Source: Auxenochlorella pyrenoidosa (lineage: Eukaryota; Chlorophyta; Trebouxiophyceae; Chlorellales; Chlorellaceae). Taken from it: 64,000 nt of DNA. Every line of letters begins with the position of its first letter. The first letter of the stretch is position 1. Positions 57,140 to 64,000 of the stretch are shown here, piece after piece. Position numbers and translations under genes: made by a program. The notes under the pieces were generated by a model. That model worked only from the letters and a program-made list of their open reading frames with translations, was not told the origin of the DNA and did no database searches. The stretch spans positions 774,051-838,050 of the forward strand of contig KQ482057.1 in the NCBI GenBank assembly GCA_001430745.1, in the 5' to 3' direction.

Positions 57140-60100
57140 ATGGCGTCGCAAACGCCCAGTTCTCTAAAACGCAGGCATGCTCGACAGAAGAGCGGCATTC
57201 CGGACGAGCCCATCATCCTACAGGGCTGGGTTGCACGGTGAGGGCGGTGCCGTTCCAGCGCGCTTGGGGTTTTGCGCTCCGTTCGCCGCTGCGGCCTCCA
57301 GGTGCTCCCCACAAAGCCGAAGCTAGTGATCGGAAGCAACGTACGGCCCTACGCTAGCCGCCCGGCTGCTGCCGCCGCCGCCACCTGCTCACCGCCTTCG
57401 CAGTCAGGCCCTCGTTCCTTTCCCGGTCCATTCCCAGGGAGAGCAATGTGGTGGACAAGCTGCTGAACCGGCGCTATGCCGCGCTGTATCCACATGTGTT
57501 TGTGACCTATCGTCGGGACACCGGTGAGGAAATGCACCGGGGGAGCGGAATGTGCAGCCAGGGCCCGCCAGGGCCCTGATTTGATATGCTGGGAGGATCA
57601 TTTGCACCATCCTTGCCAGGGCCTGCTTGGCTCCCCTACTCCAGGGAGGCACTCATGCATTCCGCCCATGCGCTCAGACGTATGCGCCGGCCCCCAGGCC
57701 GCTCTGCCCTGTGGCTTTTGTGCACCTGACGTCGCCCTGCTTCCCACGGAAAGGGGGGAAGAACTGGTACACGACCCGTGCACATCTGCCCGCCCCCCCA
57801 CCCCTGCAGATGACGCCCCTTCCAAGGTGTGGCCCATCTCTGCCGGCACCGCCGTCAGCGAGGTGCAGGCGCAGCAGTACAACCTGCGGCACAAGCACAC
57901 CAGCACCCTGATGGCGGTGGCGCGCGGTGAGGGGGCGCCCACGGGCTTGCCCCTGCGTTGCTGCGGCTGCCGCACAACCCAGCATGCAGCTGCAGCAGGC
58001 TTGCTTGCATGAGCTGCCAGAGGCCCAGCGCCGCGTGCTGCCGAGCCCTTCGTTGCATGCAGGCGCTGCCAGGAAGGCGTGTAGGCTGGCCCAGGTAATA
58101 CCTGCAGATGCTCCTTGGTGCAAGCTTCCCGGTGTGCGGTCGTTAGTGGTTGCCTCATGCCGCCTGCCCCCCCTCCAGGGCGGTATGACCAAGTGGAGAT
58201 GTGGGGCTTCACGGTGGTGTGGCAGAGCTACCAGGTGGGCCGGCCAAAGTGGGGGCCAGCATGCACGCGGGTGCTGGTGGCGCGCCGTGCCGCGCTGCGT
58301 TGCGCTGCTAAGCGCACAAGCATGGTGCACGGGCGCTGGCTGCGCTTCTTGCAGGCAGGGCACAGGCGCCGTGCCGCCCCCCCCCCCCCCCCCCCCCTGC
58401 CTTTCCATCTGTCCTCGCATTTACCCTGCCTGCCTTGGTCCCACCCTCGCAAACACACACGCGCTTCCGCAGCCGGGCGGCGACAACCTCAAGCTGGCCT
58501 TTGACACGCAGCAGCAGGCCGAGGAGTGGCACACAGCCTTCCAGGACGCCATCGACAGGCAGTCGACGCGCAAGGTGGCGTGAGTTGGCGCACCATTGTG
58601 TGCACAGTCGAACAGTCGAAATCGTCAAGCTAGAGCCTGCTGTTACCCACTTGGGCAACAGTCTGGATGAGCTTGCATCTGTAGCACCGCTGCAGGAAAT
58701 CAATATTTAGCGATGGCTGTTCCTTGCCCTGAAGGGTGTGAGTGGGTCTAATCTTTCGGTGTGTGTGCCGCACCCCCCTTGTGCATGCTCTGCAGGCGCA
58801 CCGACAGCGACCGCTCGGTCTCCAGCAGCTTCCGCGATGAGGCGCCCTCCCCTCAGGCAATCGAGCCGCGGCGGGCAGCCTTGGAGGGTGAGGGGTCCCT
58901 GCCTCCCTGTTTCCTCGCGTGCTTGGTTTCGTTCTTGCCCCCACCCTAATCTTCGCCCCACCATGACAACGCGAGTTGAATCCTGGGAGCCACCCGTACG
59001 CTGGCCTAGGCTCTGCAGCTGATCAGCCCTCTCAAGGCCGTCCACCTTGCCGCCCGCAGGCGCACAGGGCGGCGAGCCTCAGCCGGATGCGGCAGCCCCC
59101 CGCCGGCTCACGGTCCCCGCTGACGGCGCCGCCAGGGCCGCCACCGAGAAGGGCAGCGCGCGGCGCAGCCGAGCCTGGGCCAGCGTGCTGCACGTGAATG
59201 GCGTGGCGGTGTATGTGGAAGAGCAGGACGCGGATGGAGAGGGCGGCGCCATCATGGTAAGGAGGGCGCTTGCTTGGTGGGTTTGCGGGGGCGATGTGAG
59301 GGCCCTTGGAGAGGGGCGGTGTGAAGCGGGGCTGGCTGGCAAAGCCTGCTCGCGGGCGCCAACGCATGTGCCTGCGTCATGCCGTACCGCCCGTTGTGGC
59401 GTTGTGGCGCCGCCCACCTGCGACTGCTCGGCGCCGGCCAACACAGCGGGCGGCCCTCTCACCGGCGGAATCCATTGCTGCTGCCACCTCTGCTCGTGAG
59501 GATTGATAGAATTGCTGGTTTGTTCGCCCTCCCGCCTCGCTGCCCTTCCCTGGGGTCCCCCGCAGGTCAGCGCCATCGTGCGCGCACCCCCCTCGGACGT
59601 GTTCAAAAACCTGGTGCAGCAGCGCAGGACAGAGGGCCTGGGGGTGCTGATGGGGGCGCGTGTAGTGGAGAAGATTGACGCCAACACGCAGGTGCGTGTG
59701 CTGCTGAGGGCTTGAGGCAGGGCTTGGGCGCTGGCGCTGGCTCGGCTGCAGCACCGCGAGCTCCAGCGCTGCTCGCTGCTGGCCCGCTCTGCTGCCCCTG
59801 TGCCAACAGCCTGGCATGAGGTTGCCAAGGGAGCGCTGCTTGCGCTGCTTATTTGTTGCCTTGGCGGCGCCCACCTTGTCCACCGCCCTGCTGGCCTGTA
59901 CCCTTACCTCCGCAGATCATTACACAGCAGTGGAAGCCTGTAGGAGCAATCGGCGGGTGAGCCACCCACATGACATGCCAGCCTGCGCCTTTGAGGAGGC
60001 GGCATGCATCTCCAGAAGAGCATGCGTCGCGCGGGCATGCTCAGTGCTCATGCGTGTGTGCTGCTTGCCGGCAGCATGGCAGCCGTTGCAGTGTAGCCGG

Positions 60101-63100
60101 TTTGGGGCTCCTTGCTGGGTAGCATGCATCGATCTGCATGCACTAGGACCCCCTGCAAGCACAAACCTGCCCCACTGTGCCCAGGCTGTGTGCGCCCCGC
60201 GAGGTGGTGCTGCTGCGCACCTGGCGGCAGGACAGCGACGACGGCACATTCATCGTACTGTGAGTGCCAGCAACCGCGCTTGTGCACCCAAACAGCTTGC
60301 AGCGGGGCCATGCAGCTGCGGATGCCAGCCCGGCGAGGGCTGCACTGCATGGCGCTCGGCATATCAGCAGAGGTGCGTGTCGCTTGATGCCCGCCCTGCC
60401 CTGGCTGCCCGCGGCTTTGGCGCAGGTACCAGTCGGTGGAGCATCGGGCGGTGCCGCGCAGGCGCGGCGGCGGCTGGTACGCCCCAGTGCGGGTCGAGGT
60501 GCAGGTGGGCCCTCCGAGCTCCCTTCGCTGCTGCTCCTTGTAGTTGCGTTATCATGCTGCGGTCTCTCAATTTGTTTGATGCTGGCTGCAATGTGTGCGC
60601 TGCCCCCATGCTGCCTGCCTGCAGCAAGTTGCCAACTTGCAGGCCCTAGGGTAGAAGGCCCTGGGCTGGTGTGCCTGGCAGGCACAGGGTGACCCACCCC
60701 TCGGCGCCTGCGCGCCCTCCTCACCCCCCCCCCTCCTGCGCAGGCCGCGGGCTTCACCGTGTCCCCCCTCATGAGCAAGTACGTGAAGCTGTCGGGGGTG
60801 GACGAGTCCCAGGAGTCGCTGGTGACGCTGGTTCTGAAGGCAGACATGGGCGGGCTGCTGTCAGGTGCGCTTGGATTGTATGCAAGAGGGGCTGCGGCGC
60901 TGCCCTTTGCCGTCGCCCCTAGTGCATGTGATGGGCAGGGCTGCCTGCGAGTTGCAACCGAGGCAGGGACCAGCCGCCAGAACGACTGCACAGCGTGTTG
61001 CTGCTCCTGTGGCTCTGTCCCGGGTCGTGTGCACGTCTCGGCCATCCGATGCCTCCACATGTGCCCCTCCCCTTTGCCCCGCTGCAGAGGAGTCGGCCTT
61101 CAGCAGGCTGGCGGGACCGCTGGGGTCGGCGGCCATGCGGTCGGTGCTGGAGCCAGTGGTGACGTCGGTGGTGCTGCTGCGTGACAAGGTGGAGCAGGAC
61201 CGGTTTGTGGTCAGGTGGGCGGGCCGCTGGGCCTTCGATCTGTCGCACTGCGTCGTGAGGCAGTCATGGGCAAAGCTGCTGCCGCCGCCCGTTAATCGGG
61301 AGTGCGTGCGTTGGGGTGGCAGGCCTTGTCGCGCGCTGAGAGGCTCAGCGTGGCGAACAAGCAGGCAGCTGCAGGATATCAGTCGTTGCCTTGGGACACT
61401 GCGGCTGGTCGCGGCGCTTGCAGAGGGGGGGGCACAGCAGCGTCCAGCTCATGCCTCCCCAGCTGCATGCCCAGCTGCTCCGTGCCTGCGCCGCCGCTGC
61501 TGCCCCGGCTGCGGTCCCTCTGCTGGCTCTGCACTTCCCAGTCACATCCAAGGCAACCCTGCCGCCTGCAGGCCGCTATCCATGTCGGCCGGGGAGGAGG
61601 GGGCGGAGGAGGTGGCGGAGCGGGCGCGCCCCCGCCTGCAGCGCACCACCACCATGCTGGCCTACAGGTGGGGGGGCCGGGGGGTCGGGGGCACGGTGAC
61701 TTGGCCATTGTGGTGCATGTGCGCTAGGCCATAGCAGGCTGCCTTCTGGCAGCATGATTAGGCTGCCGCCCCTGTGAACAAACATGAGTTGCCACCCTTG
61801 GACTGGCAGCATGCACCCGAGAGCAGTGCGGCCGCGCCCTCGGCTGACGCGGCCATCTCGGGTTCTGGCCGACCTCTTGTCTCGCTGTGGGCGGCAGTAC
61901 TTGTCTGGCTCATCGTTTGGTCTCTCCACACGCAGGAAGGAGCCGCTGCTAGCGGCGCAGAAGCACGCGGCAGAGGCGGCGGTGGCGGCCGCCACGCCGC
62001 GCCCGAGCATACCACACGCGGCGCCGGGGCTGCCCACGGTGGCGGAAGAAGCAGCGGGCCCTGGGGCTGCCCCTCTGACGGAAGCTGCCCTGGATGTGGC
62101 GGCAGCCAATGCCTGGGCGGTGGGCGGGACGTGCGACCCCAAGTATTGGGAGTGCCCAGGCAAGCGGTTGTGGTGTTGCTGCCTCCCATCCGGGCATGCA
62201 GGCCCTGGGCAGGGCATGCAGGCGCCAAGGGCAGCTGTGTCGGACCGGCAATCGGTTGCTAGCGAGGCGACCGAAATGTGGTTGACCATGTGCGGCACAG
62301 TTGCGAGGATTCCATGCTCTGTAGTGCGCTATCTGGCAGCCTCATCTGTTCTCCGCGTCTCTCTGCCTGCTCCACACCTGCGCAGGGGATGCCGGGTTCA
62401 AGCTGCGGGGCACCACTTACCTCACAGACAAGAAGAAATCTCCTGCGGGGCCGCCCATGTTTGAGCTGGTGAGTGGCTGCGCTTGCGAGCGTCAAGATCA
62501 GGTGGTCGAGGGGTGTGGCACCCCACTCGCAGAGCAGCAAGTCTGCGCACCGGCCGGCCACTGGCTGGCCTCGGATGAAGGGCGCACCTCTCGCTGTTAC
62601 TCAGCTCTGCTCAGTCCTCTTGCTGCCCCTGCGTACCCTGTGCCCTCCTGCCAGGTGGCGGTGGACCTGCTGCAGCTGGAGGACCACATGTTCGACGTCT
62701 GCCGCCACCTGCCCTCCGTCAGGCAAGCCCCAGCCGCCTCGTGGCTGCAAAATCTGGCGACGAAACTTGCTTCCAAGCCAGAATGGGCGGGGCTCGGTGC
62801 CCTCACGCTGCATGCTAGCTCCCGGTGCCACCGCCGGGGCCTTGCACGTGCCACCCCCTCCACCCCAAGGAGCAGCAGTTCCAACCCACCCCACCTCCCA
62901 CCCCCCGCCCTGCAGGCAGAGCCCCGCGCCCTTCCTGTTCTGCGTGCAGCTCATGGTGCCCTGCGTGCCGCCCATCTCGCTGGTGGCCTCCTGGGCAGCG
63001 CCCACAGCGGTGGTGGGCAAGGTCCCGGCGGAGCTAGTGGCCGAGTACGAGCAGAAGACGGGGGGGGCCGCCCCCGACTCTGTGCGCGCCTTCTTCGCGG

Positions 63101-64000
63101 GGCTGGCAGAGTGAGCGCGCCGCTGCCTGCTTCTCGTGCCTGTCGGCAGTCGGCGCTGCTTGCTCTTCGGGCCTGTCGGCGTCGGCGCTGGCAGGCAGGG
63201 AGCCCGCTTGTGCCAGGGAGCTGGGCACCGCGCCGTCTGCCTGGCAGGGGTTGATCTGACGCCAGGGTTTGCCTGCTTCCTGCTCAGCCCCCTCCCTGCC
63301 CGCCCTGCGTCGCCAGGTTCCTGGAGGGTGATGGCAAGGAGGCGGATGCCCGGCGCAACAAGAGGTTCAAGCTCGTGAGCCCGGTCTGCCTGCTGTTGCG
63401 GCTGCCGAGCAGGCCTGCTTGCCTCTTGCTGCTGCTGCTGCAGCGCCGTGCGCGCCCCCGCGCAGGCGGCTCTGGGGGTTGGCATGCTGAGCTGATATGA
63501 TGCCGGACGTGCCTTTGTTGATGCCCTGGCCCGGTCTCGTCTGCCTGGGCGCCCCCTGCAGATCCCCAACATCCCAAAAGGCAGCTGGATCATCCGCCAG
63601 AGCGTCGGGTGAGGGGGTGGTCTTCTTCTCCAGCGCTTCTTCCCTTCTCCGCGGGCTACGGGGACGATCCGCCAGACCAAGCTGGTTCATTTGGGGCTGC
63701 GCAGCCTTCGCAGCGACCTGCAAGCCTGGCCAGGCTGCCTGCAGAGCATGTAAGCAAGGCATTGTAAGCTACGGGCTTTCTGCGCTGCACCTCACGTTCA
63801 GCAGCACCGCCCTGCCTCCACCATGTGCGCAGCACCACCCCCGTAATTCTTGGGCAGAAGCTGACGACCAAGTATGCACGGGTGAGGCTGCTGTCCGGCC
63901 CACCCCAGGCTTAAGCAGCGAGGCTCAGCGCCAGCGGGCAGCTGCCCGCGCCTTTGCCCACCCACCCTAGGACCCATACGTCCTTACAGCCAGTGTGAGC
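57140..64000 (+). CDS. EDR2-like protein (PH, START, DUF1336), 3' partial
   Basis: This is a lipid-binding protein of the ENHANCED DISEASE RESISTANCE 2 family, which in plants negatively regulates salicylate-dependent cell death and associates with endomembranes. The start is ATG at 57140 (MASQTPSSLKRRHARQKSGI), then EPIILQGWVAR, the first PH strand. The PH domain continues over RRYAALYPHVFVTYRRDT and GGDNLKLAFDTQQQAEEWHT. A START-like domain is spread over exons from about 59560 (AIVRAPPSDVFKNLVQQRRT, GARVVEKIDANTQ, PREVVLLRTWRQDSDDGTFI, YQSVEHRAVPRRRGGGWYAP, SPLMSKYVKLSG). The EDR2 C-terminal domain (DUF1336) follows: GFKLRGTTYLTDKKKSPAGP, MFELVAVDLLQLEDH, PFLFCVQLMVPCVPPISLVA, GDGKEADARRNKRFKLIPNI, PKGSWIIRQSVG, TTPVILGQKLTTKYAR. 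The coding sequence leaves the window in DUF1336, so roughly the last 100 residues are missing. It has at least 18 exons. Confidence 0.88.
58377..58397. repeat. 21-base C homopolymer in EDR2-like intron
   Basis: An unbroken run of C lies in the intron between WGFTVVWQSYQ and GGDNLKLAFDTQQQAEEWHT, upstream of the acceptor TTCCGCAG near 58472. Its exact length is unreliable in most sequencing chemistries. Confidence 0.8.

Noticed and set aside
1..64000. tRNA genes
   Set aside because: Scanning for the T-arm consensus GGTTCRANYCC with a matching acceptor end gave only isolated partial matches (e.g. near 40310, 46925, 48552) with no cloverleaf.

Overview
The window is nuclear DNA of a eukaryote, most probably a unicellular green alga (Chlorella-like, Trebouxiophyceae; this is inference). 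The reasons are very high GC, dense short introns (GTGAGN donors, CTGCAG acceptors, sometimes preceded by long C runs), CTG/CAG-coded Gln and Ala tracts, TGTAA motifs 50-150 nt past several stop codons, and plant-type genes such as an EDR2-like protein. No tRNA, rRNA, CRISPR array or transposon was recognised. Two runs of N (17916-18682 and 36399-37241) are assembly gaps, and each interrupts a gene.

Left third, all minus strand: an unrecognised gene that probably runs off the left edge (<1-865); a SMARCAL1/ZRANB3-type annealing helicase (1393-8610); an ankyrin-repeat membrane protein with its four membrane segments at the N-terminus (about 9298-13928); and a CCAR1-type transcription/splicing co-regulator (14384-24104) that appears to carry an inserted G-patch domain. 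CCAR1 diverges from an SDF2-like ER protein (24365-26326), which is followed on the plus strand by the ESCRT-I subunit VPS23/TSG101 (26721-29547) and a tiny single-pass membrane protein (about 30188-30598).

Middle: convergent to these is a minus-strand, many-exon gene (31129-35483) encoding a DUF262 + DUF1524 protein. This is the GmrSD/BrxU/SspE architecture known from bacterial DNA-modification-sensing anti-phage nucleases, and it is the most interesting item here. Next is a TMEM209-type nuclear-envelope protein (36112-40185), divergent from the RNA polymerase I/III subunit AC40 (40514-43837).

Right third: ALG7/DPAGT1, first enzyme of N-glycan precursor synthesis (44114-47548), diverges from a TenI/ThiE-like protein (47985-48932). 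A nucleoside hydrolase (49143-51942) diverges from a kinesin-2 motor (52353-56807). An EDR2-like PH-START-DUF1336 protein (57140->64000) runs off the right edge.

The genes do not form a pathway. They are mostly single-copy housekeeping genes. Four head-to-head pairs share promoters of 260-436 bp. Gene limits are start-to-stop codon spans including introns. Splice sites were read by eye, so exon ends given without exact coordinates are approximate.
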